NCBI RefSeq assembly: GCF_000159015.1
Contig: NZ_DS999545.1
Span: forward strand, 124,001 to 188,000
DNA length: 64,000 nucleotides
Reading direction: 5' to 3'
From: Gleimia coleocanis DSM 15436
Lineage (GTDB): Bacteria; Actinomycetota; Actinomycetes; Actinomycetales; Actinomycetaceae
Shown: positions 16,264-24,564 of the stretch, in pieces
Layout of the letters: every line of letters starts with the position of its first letter
How positions within the stretch are numbered: position 1 is the first letter of the stretch
Position numbers and translations under genes: made by a program
Notes under the pieces: model-generated
Seen by the model: only the letters and a program-made list of their open reading frames with translations
The model's database searches: none
What the model was told of the DNA's origin: nothing

Positions 16264-17096
16264 TATCCTGCTAAAGAAACAACCTCACGCAACCGGCTAT
16301 TTTCAACAGCAATATAACGCCTGGTTGTAGCAGGGTTCGTGTGACCTAAGATATCTTGCACCGCTGCGATGTCTTTGGAGCGGTTGTATGCGACCGTCCC
16401 GAACCGATGCCGAAGCATGTGTAAAGTGATGTCACCAGGTAGACAACGTGTCGCCAACTTTCCGGCGTACCTAGCGGACATATGCCCGTCTATATTACCT
16501 GGCAGCAAATAGCCCGCATTGCGCGCACATTCGGCGATTACTTGCCTAGCTAAAAGCTCCGGCAGCGGAACGATTCTTTCTTTATTACCTTTTCCGTGAA
16601 CGCGCAAGGAATATCCTAAAATATCCTCAATAATATCTTTCGAGTGTACTTTAACGATTTCTTCTCGCCGTAGACCAACGTAGGCTGCTAAAGACAATAT
16701 AAAATATTCTCTGTTTCCACCATTTTCTAAACCTGATCGAACGGCGGAATCAGGCGCGGGACGCGGTTTCGGAGAGGAAGGCTTTACCTTCGGTAAACCG
16801 GCGGAAATGTCAATATCGGCGTAGCCCGCACCGTGAAACCACCTAAAAAAGCTCTGCAGTGTCGCGTGGACGCTTCGGCGCGTTTCACATGACCATTCGT
16901 GCGCCGCAGAATACTCCATTAATGTTTTCGTGGTACATTCCGCCGGCCCTGCCTCGTACCATCTAGCAAATTGCCTAAACCTATCTACCCGCGTCTTAAT
17001 GGTATTTGGTGATAGCTGGGCCGCCTTTAGTGCTGATTGCCATTCATCGACTGGCGCGACCCAGACAGTCGGGATTGGTGTTTTCTGTAGTGTCAT
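16263..17096 (-). CDS. int: Tyrosine integrase
   Basis: 277 aa from ATG 17096; a longer frame from 17123 exists, but the later ATG overlaps the stop of the phage-form repressor (ATGA), so it is preferred. N-terminal core-binding domain (WQSALKAAQLSPNTIKTRVDRFRQFARWY), then a catalytic domain with Arg in YVGLRREEIVKVH, Lys in GKGNKERIVPL, HMLRHRFGT, LGHTNPATTRRY (His and nucleophile Tyr). No long arm-type domain, so it is a small Xer-like enzyme. Recombines attP with the tRNA-Arg 3' end. In the phage circle it lies directly downstream of the repressor with attP between them. Confidence 0.93.
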   Translation of the reverse strand: MTLQKTPIPTVWVAPVDEWQSALKAAQLSPNTIKTRVDRFRQFARWYEAGPAECTTKTLMEYSAAHEWSCETRRSVHATLQSFFRWFHGAGYADIDISAGLPKVKPSSPKPRPAPDSAVRSGLENGGNREYFILSLAAYVGLRREEIVKVHSKDIIEDILGYSLRVHGKGNKERIVPLPELLARQVIAECARNAGYLLPGNIDGHMSARYAGKLATRCLPGDITLHMLRHRFGTVAYNRSKDIAAVQDILGHTNPATTRRYIAVENSRLREVVSLAG

Positions 17097-17169
17097 GCCG
17101 CCAGCGTAAAGCATGGACGGCATATTTTTGATGCGTTTATAGAGTTTTTAGTGTGTATTGACCACAGAC

Positions 17170-17204
17170 CAGAAGGTTGGGGGTTCGAGTCCCTTCGAGC
17201 GCGC
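17170..17204. repeat. attR core (35 bp), tRNA-Arg remnant
   Basis: Identical to 1559-1593. It is only the 3' part of the tRNA, so no functional tRNA remains here. The sequence to the left is phage DNA, to the right the original host tRNA flank. Confidence 0.95.
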
Positions 17205-17208
17205 TACA

Positions 17209-17247
17209 CCGCCCGCTTGGTGATTTACACCGGTCGGGCGGTTTTGT
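17209..17247 (+). terminator. Original host terminator of tRNA-Arg, displaced by integration
   Basis: Stem CCGCCCG (17209-17215) / CGGGCGG (17235-17241) followed by TTTTGTTTT. Nearly the same as the phage-borne copy at 1597-1634. Confidence 0.8.
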
Positions 17248-17377
17248 TTTGCCCAAAAACTCCTACCTGTAAGTTTATTCCGTCGCACGTGAGTTAGGTT
17301 TTCCGTGCGACGGAAAGTTAAATGTAGTGCCCTCGGAAATTGCGTGGCACGAAACCAAAAGTAGGACTTGACTACCG

Positions 17378-17409
17378 GCGGGAGCATTTTTTCAAAAAAA
17401 TACTCCCGC
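17378..17409 (-). terminator. Probable terminator downstream of fucO
   Basis: GCGGGAG (17378-17384) pairs with CTCCCGC (17403-17409); the interior is A/T runs that also pair. The rest of the 17124-17466 gap holds attR, the host terminator and no gene I can support. Confidence 0.65.
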
Positions 17410-17466
17410 AGCTTATAGAGCGATATATCTAATGCTTTAAATAACCGCTTGATGAATAGTGCAAGA

Positions 17467-18618
17467 TTACATAAGTGAGCGGTAGAGAGCTTCGATGTCG
17501 TCGCGGGTTACTGGACGTGGGTTACCAGGAGTGCAAACGTCTGCGTAAGCATCATCAGTTAGTCCAGCAATACCTTCTTCAGTTACCCCAATCTCAGAAA
17601 TAGTAGTAGGGTTGCCTAGATCAACAGTAAGCTGAGCGACTGCTTCTACTGCAGCTTTACGAGCCTCGGCCAAAGGCATGGTGTAAGCGTCAGTTACTCC
17701 GAAAGCAGCAGCAATGTCGCGGTACTTTTCGCCAGTATATTCAGCGTTGAACTCCATTACCTTAGCCAGCAGGATACCGTTTGCCAGACCATGTGGGGCG
17801 TTGTAGCGGCCACCCAATGGGTGTGCCATACCGTGAACCAGACCCAGACCCACGTTAGAGTAAGCCATACCGTTAATATAGGCTGCCAGACCCATTTGTT
17901 CTACAGCGTCCAGGTTGCCGTCAGCGGCTGCTCGAAGGTTCTTAGCAATCATTTGAATAGAACGTAGACAGAGGGCATCCGAGAGGTCCCACGCGCCAGG
18001 AGTAATATAACCTTCGATAGCGTGGGTGAGGGCGTCCAAACCAGTTGCTACCTTTAGTGCGCGTGGCATGCCATCCATCAGGTCAGGGTCTACTACAGCT
18101 ACGACTGGAATGTCATGTGGGTCAACGCAGACGAACTTACGCTGGTTAGCAGTATCAGTGATTACGTAGTTGATAGTGGTCTCTGAAGCGGTACCAGCGG
18201 TAGTTGGGACACCAATGATGGGGACGCCAGGATTCTTCGTTGGGGAAAGTCCCTCTAGGGATAGCACGTCTTCAAACTCAGGGTTGGTGGAGATCACAGA
18301 GATGGCTTTACAAGTATCCTGTGGGCTGCCACCGCCTAGACCAATTAAGATTTCCGCACCTGAGTTACGGAAGATTTCCAGACCCGCTTGGACTTTTTCA
18401 ATAGGTGGATTTGGTACTACGTCAGAGAAGATTTCCCATGCGATACCTGCTTCATCAAGAAGTTTGGTGATGCGTTCTGCCGTGCCGTTCTGAGTTAGTG
18501 CTGGGTCGGTTACGATAAAGGCTTTCTTTACGCCTCGTTTTGCGATTTCGGTTGGGATGTTAGTGATTGCGCCGCGGCCGAAGTAGCCGGTTTGATTGAA
18601 AATCATGCGATAAGTCAT
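17467..18618 (-). CDS. fucO: Lactaldehyde reductase / 1,2-propanediol oxidoreductase
   Basis: 383-aa iron-dependent group III alcohol dehydrogenase, very close to E. coli FucO along its whole length (MTYRMIFNQTGYFGRGAI, GLGGGSPQDTCKAI, RKFVCVDPHDIP, GNPRPVTRDDIEALY). It interconverts L-lactaldehyde and L-1,2-propanediol with NAD(H), a redox step in fermentation of fucose or rhamnose. The metal ligands are in GLDALTHAIEGY and HGMAHPLGGRYNAPHG. No fucose or rhamnose pathway genes are next to it, so it may serve general aldehyde reduction. Monocistronic; the 220-bp upstream region shows no clear operator. Confidence 0.93.
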   Translation of the reverse strand: MTYRMIFNQTGYFGRGAITNIPTEIAKRGVKKAFIVTDPALTQNGTAERITKLLDEAGIAWEIFSDVVPNPPIEKVQAGLEIFRNSGAEILIGLGGGSPQDTCKAISVISTNPEFEDVLSLEGLSPTKNPGVPIIGVPTTAGTASETTINYVITDTANQRKFVCVDPHDIPVVAVVDPDLMDGMPRALKVATGLDALTHAIEGYITPGAWDLSDALCLRSIQMIAKNLRAAADGNLDAVEQMGLAAYINGMAYSNVGLGLVHGMAHPLGGRYNAPHGLANGILLAKVMEFNAEYTGEKYRDIAAAFGVTDAYTMPLAEARKAAVEAVAQLTVDLGNPTTISEIGVTEEGIAGLTDDAYADVCTPGNPRPVTRDDIEALYRSLM

Positions 18619-18838
18619 TGTTATTGCCTGTTCTTTTGAGATGAACCAGAATACGTCGATGTACTCAGGCGTATTTCAAAAGTAAGGTCAGTAGTCTGCT
18701 TAAAGCAATACAGGTTTTTAACTTTATGGGCTTTGTTTTACGACAGTTTGTCGGAGTAAAAGATGATTGGTTACTAAGTCCCGTGAAGAAGGGTTAAACG
18801 CCAGGTGAGATTTTAAAATTTGAGGGGAACATATATGA

Positions 18839-18870
18839 AAGTGGGGACTACCTTTCGGCAGCCCCCACTT
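18839..18870 (-). terminator. Terminator of the SGNH hydrolase gene
   Basis: On the minus strand: AAGTGGGG..CTGCC-GAAA-GGTAG..CCCCACTT hairpin followed by TTCATAT. Confidence 0.7.
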
Positions 18871-18883
18871 GCACTAGGTGAGA

Positions 18884-21616
18884 TTAACGTTCGCTAGATT
18901 TGCGGCGCAATGCCACACCAACGCCCAGCATGCCCAGTGCTACCAGGCTAAGCAGAGCAGCGTCGTTACCGGTATTAGCCAGCTGAGGCTTCTTAGAATC
19001 AGACTGGTTAATTGCTGGTTTAACTACAGCTACCGGTTGCTTCTTAATCGCTTTATTCAGCTTTAGAGCGGGAACTTTTTCAATTGCTGGAACTAGTTCT
19101 GCTGCTGGGAATGGAGCTGGACCAGCTATGAGCGTAAGTACGATCGAGTATGGTGCCAACTTAGTCGCCTGAGCGTCATTGTACAAAGCTGTCCCAGCTG
19201 GAATGGTTGGTACCAGCATGTCGATGACAACTACCTGTTTGGAGCCTACGGCTACATCAGCAGAAACTTGGTAAGACAGTACACCATTTTCTAAGGTGAC
19301 GTTCCAACCTGGGGTAATGGAGTGGTTCTTGTCCTGGCGGATTTCAATCTGCTGTGCGCCTGGAACACGTTCCAAAATGTTGAAGGTTTTAGCTTCAGCA
19401 GTAACGCTAATATGCTTTTCCATCTTCAAGCTAGGTGGTTCACCCTGTGGGAACTTGTCGCAAGCATCGCCAATGCCGTCTCCGTCAATGTCTTCTTGCT
19501 GCTGGTTTGGCGCGAGTGGACAGTTGTCCATGGTATCGTCAACCAGGTCACCGTCAGTGGTGACAGCTACCTGGATTGAAGTCAGGGCAGTTTGTGCATC
19601 TTCGTCGGTTACCTTCACTGTGACGTTACCTGTGTATGGAGCAGTGAAAGTGTACTCTGCGGTAGGTACGTTGGTGGTAGTGTCGAATACTCCATCACCG
19701 TTAAAGTCCCATTCATAGGACACTAGGTTGGAGTTTGGTGAGAGGGAGCCATCGGCGCTGAACTTGGCAGCTACGCCTACTTGCTGGGTTGGAATCTGAC
19801 CGAGCTGAGCGGTTGGTGCTTCCAGAATTAGTGGGCGCAGGTCGCCTAGAAGCTGGATGCGGCCACCGGTTCGTGTGAACATGGCTGGTACGCCGGTGGT
19901 GCGGTCAGTATCTAGGTCGATGAGGTTTAGTTCTGCGGTGTTGGCAGTGAAAGCCTTGAGCAGTACGTTCTGCACATTGGTGGCCACGGTTGCTTCGTCT
20001 GCAGTTGGTTCTGCATCGCCGATGGTAACTACGATTTTGCGGGCTTCCGGACGCCACTCGGTGCTACCGGCTGCTGCGGTGAGAGTGGTGAAGAAATCAC
20101 CTGCGTTGGTTGCATTGGTGGTGTCCAGATTATCGAGGGCGGTGATTACTTCTTCCAGTGTGCCGAAGGCAGATTTAGCTGGTGCGCCTTCAGGAGCTGC
20201 TGGAGCACCTGCTTCTGGAGTTTCAGAAGTAGATGGAGCGGTAGCTTCTGCAGGGGCTGGCGCGGAAGTTTCTGCAACTCGTTCAGTACCTGTTGCAACT
20301 GGCGCAGGGGTGGTCGTAGCCTCAGTGGAAGCTGTGGTGGCTCCCGTTTCTGGGGTGGTTGCTGGGGGGTCGGTTGTTTCAGGAGCTGTTGTTGCACCTG
20401 GGTTTTCGGTATTGCCGGCTGCTGGGCCGTCCTCGGATGATTCAGGAACTACCGGAGCTGCCGGTTCTGCTACCACGTAGGAAACTAAGCTGAAGCGAGC
20501 ATCTTTTTGTCCGTTTGCGGAAGCTGCGTAAGTTTCTTTAGCGATACGACGAATCTGCTTTTTAATCTCTGCCAACTTAGGTTGGGTGAGCTTTGAGGAT
20601 TCAACGACGAAAGTTAGGTCGATGGGGCGTAGGAAACTCTGAGCAGTGCGCGCAGAAGCGGGAACGCCAACAGTCGCGTGCACGAGCTTACCGATTTCTT
20701 CATGACCGGTGATATTTGGGTGGTAGAACATCAGGGTGGTGGAAGAGCCAGAGGATTCAACTTTGCCGTTCTCTGGATTTACCTTGCCTTCAGTTTCCAA
20801 TAGTTCATTGAACCAGCGCTGTGGGTTGCGTCCGTTAAAGTTTGGATCTGGTTCGTGGCCTTCGAATTTAGCTTCAGTAGGGATGTAGGTGATTTTTACG
20901 TGACCTGGGGTTTTGTTCCACTCATCTACCAGGTCTTGTTGCATCTTAGTGGCTTTATTACCGAAGTCGCGGACACCTTTAGCTGCATCATAGGTTTTAC
21001 CAGAACAGCCGCCGAACCAGCCGGTTTTTTCACACCAGACGTATTCCACGTTGGTGGAAAGAAGTGGGTAACCAACCAGCACAATTTGGGCTTCTGGGCG
21101 CAGGCGAGTATTTAGCTGTTCCAGAATTTTCAGGGTGTTCTCACGTACGGTTGGCATGAGCTTTTCAGCTTCTTCCATGGCTGGTACACAGTTCTTGTAG
21201 GAAGCGTTTAGCCAGGAGCCACCGAAGCAGTAGGTGATGATGTTTTCGAACTTAATGTCGTTACCGCCGATGGTGAGCATGACTAGGTCAGAGTCAGCTG
21301 GCACCTTATCGATTTGGGTATCGAGGACGCCCTGGGTTACTTCACCTGAGTGAGCCAGGTTGTGGATGGTGGTGTGTACGCCAGCAGCGTTGAGCTGATC
21401 AGCGTAGTAGTGCCCCCAGTTTCGCATACTGCGATAGGCAGTTTCGGGTCCGTAGTAGAGGCCGGCGCCGTTTCCGGCGGTGTAGGAGTCACCGATGAGG
21501 GTGAGAGTTACATATTTTTCATCCTGCGCTTCAGCAGCAAGGGCTGGAACTGACAGGGATAGGCTAGTTGCCAGTGCGACCGCTGAGGTCACTAACTTCT
21601 TCGTTAATGGGATCAT
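18884..21616 (-). CDS. Wall-anchored multidomain SGNH hydrolase with VWA-like, PKD and TSP3 modules
   Basis: 910 aa from MIPLTKKLVTSAV (an ATG 24 bases upstream is less signal-like). Signal peptide ends at VPALAAEA. SGNH esterase/lipase domain: block I GDSYTAGNG (nucleophile Ser), GGND (block III), YHPNITGHEEIG (block V). A VWA-like fold follows but with a degenerate metal site (DLTFVVESS) and split by a Pro/Thr/Ala-rich insert of about 125 residues. Next are a PKD domain (SYEWDFNGDGVFDTT), a thrombospondin type-3 Ca-binding repeat (DNCPLAPNQQQEDIDGDGIGDACD), a beta domain, and a sorting signal LANTG with hydrophobic segment and RRKSSER tail. LAxTG is a non-canonical motif, usually class E sortase. 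Likely a surface esterase or adhesin; substrate unknown. Confidence 0.88.
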   Translation of the reverse strand: MIPLTKKLVTSAVALATSLSLSVPALAAEAQDEKYVTLTLIGDSYTAGNGAGLYYGPETAYRSMRNWGHYYADQLNAAGVHTTIHNLAHSGEVTQGVLDTQIDKVPADSDLVMLTIGGNDIKFENIITYCFGGSWLNASYKNCVPAMEEAEKLMPTVRENTLKILEQLNTRLRPEAQIVLVGYPLLSTNVEYVWCEKTGWFGGCSGKTYDAAKGVRDFGNKATKMQQDLVDEWNKTPGHVKITYIPTEAKFEGHEPDPNFNGRNPQRWFNELLETEGKVNPENGKVESSGSSTTLMFYHPNITGHEEIGKLVHATVGVPASARTAQSFLRPIDLTFVVESSKLTQPKLAEIKKQIRRIAKETYAASANGQKDARFSLVSYVVAEPAAPVVPESSEDGPAAGNTENPGATTAPETTDPPATTPETGATTASTEATTTPAPVATGTERVAETSAPAPAEATAPSTSETPEAGAPAAPEGAPAKSAFGTLEEVITALDNLDTTNATNAGDFFTTLTAAAGSTEWRPEARKIVVTIGDAEPTADEATVATNVQNVLLKAFTANTAELNLIDLDTDRTTGVPAMFTRTGGRIQLLGDLRPLILEAPTAQLGQIPTQQVGVAAKFSADGSLSPNSNLVSYEWDFNGDGVFDTTTNVPTAEYTFTAPYTGNVTVKVTDEDAQTALTSIQVAVTTDGDLVDDTMDNCPLAPNQQQEDIDGDGIGDACDKFPQGEPPSLKMEKHISVTAEAKTFNILERVPGAQQIEIRQDKNHSITPGWNVTLENGVLSYQVSADVAVGSKQVVVIDMLVPTIPAGTALYNDAQATKLAPYSIVLTLIAGPAPFPAAELVPAIEKVPALKLNKAIKKQPVAVVKPAINQSDSKKPQLANTGNDAALLSLVALGMLGVGVALRRKSSER

Positions 21617-21924
21617 AGATTCATAATATGAAATGCTCATTAAAATTGAGAGGGCGTTCGCAGTCTTTGCACAATTGTGTAACAGGAATATTGTTAACTG
21701 GGGTATTTCTCTTCGAAATTTGATTTGTAAGCAGTTTTCGCCTATTGGAAACGCGGGATTTTCGTTAAGTAATATCCTGTTAATGACTTGTTGTCATCTT
21801 AAAAACCCCTTATGTAAACATCAAAAGTCGCTGATTTTGATGCGGAAATGTTATGAAATCAGATGAAATTCTATAGGAAGTGTGAAAGGTCCTATATGCG
21901 ATGCGGGTCTTTTGAACTAGAGTT

Positions 21925-21938
21925 TTCGGGTAGCCGAA
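21925..21938. promoter_or_regulatory. Candidate metalloregulator operator before metal-binding lipoprotein gene
   Basis: Inverted repeat TTCGG-GTAG-CCGAA five bases before the first ATG, in a position where a DtxR/MntR-type repressor would block transcription or translation. The remaining 300-bp gap (21641-21942) is AT-rich and also holds ATCAAAA...TTTTGAT (21820-21841); no gene seen. Regulator identity is inference. Confidence 0.4.
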
Positions 21939-21942
21939 GTTT

Positions 21943-22878
21943 ATGATTGTGGGTATGCAAAATAAAAAAATGACACTCACCCTCACAGTACTAGCAATGA
22001 CTAGCGCCCTCTCCCTATCCGCATGTGGCAACTCCACCAGCACTCAGGCAGAAAACGAAAAACCACGCGTACTCACCACCTTCACAGTGCTAGCCGACAT
22101 GGCACAAAATGTCGCCGGTGAGCACCTCGAAGTCGAATCCATCACCGAACCGGACGCAGAAATCCACGACTACCAACCAACCCCAGCAGATATTAAAAAA
22201 GCCGAAGACGTTGACCTAATCCTCAACAACGGCATGGGCCTGGAACGCTGGTTCGAAAAATTCGTGGCAAATACGAATGCTAAAACTGCAGTCCTCACCG
22301 AAGGCATTACCCCAATCCCAATCGCCGAGGGTGAATACGAAGGCAAACCAAACCCACACGCCTGGATGTCCCCAACAGCAGCACAAACCTACGTTGACAA
22401 CATCGTCAAAGCCTTCGTGGAACTAGACCCAGAAAATAAAGCAGACTACGAAAAGAACGGTGCAGACTACAAGGCAAAGCTTGCGGACGTGGATGCGAAA
22501 CTAAAAGAATCCATTAACAGCATCCCAGAAAACCAGCGTGCCCTGGTTTCTTGCGAAGGTGCCTTCTCTTACCTGGCACGTGACACAGGTCTAACTGAAA
22601 AATACCTGTGGGGCGTAAACGCTGAAGGCGCGCTCACCCCCAAACGAGTTGCAGAAGTAGAAGACTTCGTAAAAACCAACAAGGTACCAGCCGTATTCTG
22701 CGAATCAACTGTAGGCGATAAGATGCAACCAATCGTAGAATCAACCGGTGTACCATTTGGGGGAGAACTCTACGTTGACTCCCTCACCGGCCCAGACGGT
22801 GAAGCCCCAACCTTCCTAGAACTGCTACAGTTCGATGCAGAACGCATCGCGGCAGGCCTAACCGGAAAAACCAAATAA
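21943..22878 (+). CDS. Metal-binding lipoprotein of Mn/Zn ABC transporter
   Basis: 311-aa cluster A-I solute-binding protein (ZnuA/MntA/TroA). Lipobox LSAC near residue 28, so lipid-anchored outside the membrane. Metal ligands recognisable: EIHDYQPTPADIK (His), NPHAWMSPTAA (His), the Glu region LVSCEGAFSYLARD, and the Asp near YVDSLTGPDGEAPTF. No His-rich acidic loop, which favours Mn over Zn specificity (inference). ATG at 21955 is an alternative start. First gene of a three-gene import operon. Strong A/C-ending codon use. Confidence 0.92.
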   Translation: MIVGMQNKKMTLTLTVLAMTSALSLSACGNSTSTQAENEKPRVLTTFTVLADMAQNVAGEHLEVESITEPDAEIHDYQPTPADIKKAEDVDLILNNGMGLERWFEKFVANTNAKTAVLTEGITPIPIAEGEYEGKPNPHAWMSPTAAQTYVDNIVKAFVELDPENKADYEKNGADYKAKLADVDAKLKESINSIPENQRALVSCEGAFSYLARDTGLTEKYLWGVNAEGALTPKRVAEVEDFVKTNKVPAVFCESTVGDKMQPIVESTGVPFGGELYVDSLTGPDGEAPTFLELLQFDAERIAAGLTGKTK

Positions 22879-22906
22879 ACACTAAACACGTACCTTGGGA
22901 AGAAAA

Positions 22907-23629
22907 TTGGATAACACAGTACTAAAAGCTGAAGACGTACGGGTTTCCTACGGGAAAGTTGAAGCCCTACAAGGTGCCTCACTCACCCTGGAATCCGGGA
23001 AAATCTGTGCCCTCATCGGCATGAACGGCTCTGGAAAATCCACCTTCTTCAAGGCAATCATGGGAATCGTGCCGACCAGCTCAGGGTGCATAAGCCTCTG
23101 TGGTCAGGAAAGCTTAACCGCCCGCAAACAAGGGCTGGTCGGCTACGTGCCCCAAAATGAAGAAATCGACCATCACTTCCCCCTCAGTATTGAAGAAGTA
23201 GTCATGATGGGACGCTACTGCTTCATGGGGCCACTACGTCGCCCAAAACCAGCAGATTACGAAGCCGTCGACCAAGCCTTAGAATCAGTTGGCTTACAAG
23301 ACCTGCGTAAACGCCCAATTGGCGCCCTCTCAGGTGGACAACGTAAACGCGCATTCGTAGCCCGCGCCATCTCACAAGGAGCAAAACTCATGCTCCTTGA
23401 CGAACCATTCGCCGGCGTAGACTACACCTCAGAACAATCCATCACAGAACTACTAATTGAACTAGCTGCGCAAAATACAGCACTTTTAGTATCCACCCAC
23501 GACATCAACTCTATCCCGAACTACGCACATGAAGTAGCCCTGCTAAATCGCACAATCATCGCTAAAGGTGAACCAACCACAACTCTCACCGCTGAAAATC
23601 TAGTTAAAGCGTTTACGGAGAAGAAGTAA
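22907..23629 (+). CDS. Metal ABC transporter ATP-binding protein
   Basis: 240 aa. Starts probably at TTG 22907 (preceded by GGGAAGA); TTG 22895 is an in-frame alternative. Walker A GMNGSGKST, Q-loop YVPQNEEID, signature LSGGQRKRAF, Walker B LMLLDEPFAGVD, H-loop STHD. Powers import through the permease at 23629, to which it is coupled by TAATG. A GGTACGTGTTT-type repeat (as AAACACGTACC) lies in the gap to the lipoprotein gene, the first copy on this side of the prophage. Confidence 0.93.
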   Translation: MDNTVLKAEDVRVSYGKVEALQGASLTLESGKICALIGMNGSGKSTFFKAIMGIVPTSSGCISLCGQESLTARKQGLVGYVPQNEEIDHHFPLSIEEVVMMGRYCFMGPLRRPKPADYEAVDQALESVGLQDLRKRPIGALSGGQRKRAFVARAISQGAKLMLLDEPFAGVDYTSEQSITELLIELAAQNTALLVSTHDINSIPNYAHEVALLNRTIIAKGEPTTTLTAENLVKAFTEKK

Positions 23630-24564
23630 TGAGCGCCCTCGGGAATATTCTGGAAAGCACCCACGCAAGCCTACTCACCCAAAGCTGGGCCTACGATACT
23701 TTTCTTGAAATCTGGACTCACCAATTCATGGTGCGAGGGTACGTGGTTACCCTCCTGGCTGCCGTAGTGTGCGCAATTCTGTCATGCTGGCTAGTGCTAG
23801 TCGGCTGGTCCCTGATGGGGGACGCCCTCTCACACGCGGTTGTCCCCGGCATCGTAATCGCCTACATCATCGGGATTCCATTCTCAATCGGCGCATTTAT
23901 TGCTGCCCTCATCTGCGTTGGCCTAATCGCGTTAGTTCGCTCTACCTCGCGCATTAAAGAAGACGCTGCCATTGGTGTAGTTTTCACAACTATGTTCGCC
24001 CTCGGCCTGGTACTTATTTCAGTATTCCCCAGCCACATCGACTTACAGCACATTATTTTCGGCGACCTGCTGGGCATCACCCACGCCGACTTACTGCAGG
24101 TAGTTATCCTCGCTCCAATCGCCGGAATTATCGTGATTTTGAAACGCAAAGACCTAACCCTATTTGCCTTTGATCCGATTCATGCCGCCGCCATTGGGAT
24201 TTCCACTAAACGTCTGGCAGCTCTGCTTCTCACGGCTTTGGCAATTACCGTGGTTGTAGCCATGCAGGCAGTAGGGGCAATCTTGATTGTGGCACTGCTG
24301 ATTATTCCTGGAGCTACAGCTTTCCTGCTCACCAGTAACTTTAATCGGATGCTATGGATTTCTCCGCTGGTATCAGCATTTTCCGTAACTCTGGGAATTT
24401 ATATTTCTTACTGGTTCAATGCCGCTTCCGGAGCCACCGTGGTAGCCGTTCATGGCCTGGTGTTCCTGGTCGTTTACTTACTTTCCCCACTGGGAGTGCG
24501 TTCAGTGATCGGCACCGGGAGGTTCAGCGCTCAGCTGCGGAATTTGATTTCCCTAGGGCGTTAA
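23629..24564 (+). CDS. Metal ABC transporter permease
   Basis: 311-aa ABC-3 family permease. DALSHAVVPGIVIAYIIG and FAFDPIHAAAIGI are family hallmarks; about eight membrane helices. Single permease in this operon, unlike the pair at 1-1369. The 3' end overlaps the convergent PAP2 gene by 4 bp, so no terminator sits between them. Confidence 0.93.
   Translation: MSALGNILESTHASLLTQSWAYDTFLEIWTHQFMVRGYVVTLLAAVVCAILSCWLVLVGWSLMGDALSHAVVPGIVIAYIIGIPFSIGAFIAALICVGLIALVRSTSRIKEDAAIGVVFTTMFALGLVLISVFPSHIDLQHIIFGDLLGITHADLLQVVILAPIAGIIVILKRKDLTLFAFDPIHAAAIGISTKRLAALLLTALAITVVVAMQAVGAILIVALLIIPGATAFLLTSNFNRMLWISPLVSAFSVTLGIYISYWFNAASGATVVAVHGLVFLVVYLLSPLGVRSVIGTGRFSAQLRNLISLGR

Larger units (their letters stand above)
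1559..17204. mobile_element. Compact siphovirus-type prophage integrated in tRNA-Arg
   Basis: About 15.6 kb bounded by a 35-bp perfect direct repeat (1559-1593 and 17170-17204). It contains a full head-tail-lysis module, a tyrosine integrase next to attR and a repressor running into attL. All structural genes are rightward and tightly overlapping (ATGA/TAATG junctions). HK97-fold assembly genes (portal, protease-capsid), a single tape measure (about 670 aa) and no visible DNA polymerase, primase or helicase match the very small actinobacterial siphoviruses with 14-17 kb genomes. No frameshifted or missing core gene is visible, so it may be inducible. It lacks the two host repeat motifs that crowd the flanking chromosome. 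Confidence 0.95.

Noticed and set aside
17097-17123. Upstream ATG for the integrase
   Set aside because: The start at 17096 overlaps the phage-form repressor stop (ATGA) and gives a normal integrase N-terminus.
17148-17387. Minus-strand open frame across attR (79 aa)
   Set aside because: Antisense of the tRNA remnant and terminator; no ribosome site or domain. Only the repressor frame through the core has support.
19857-20480. Plus-strand Val/Ala/Ser-rich frame inside the SGNH gene
   Set aside because: Shadow of the Pro/Thr-rich repeat region; no start context.
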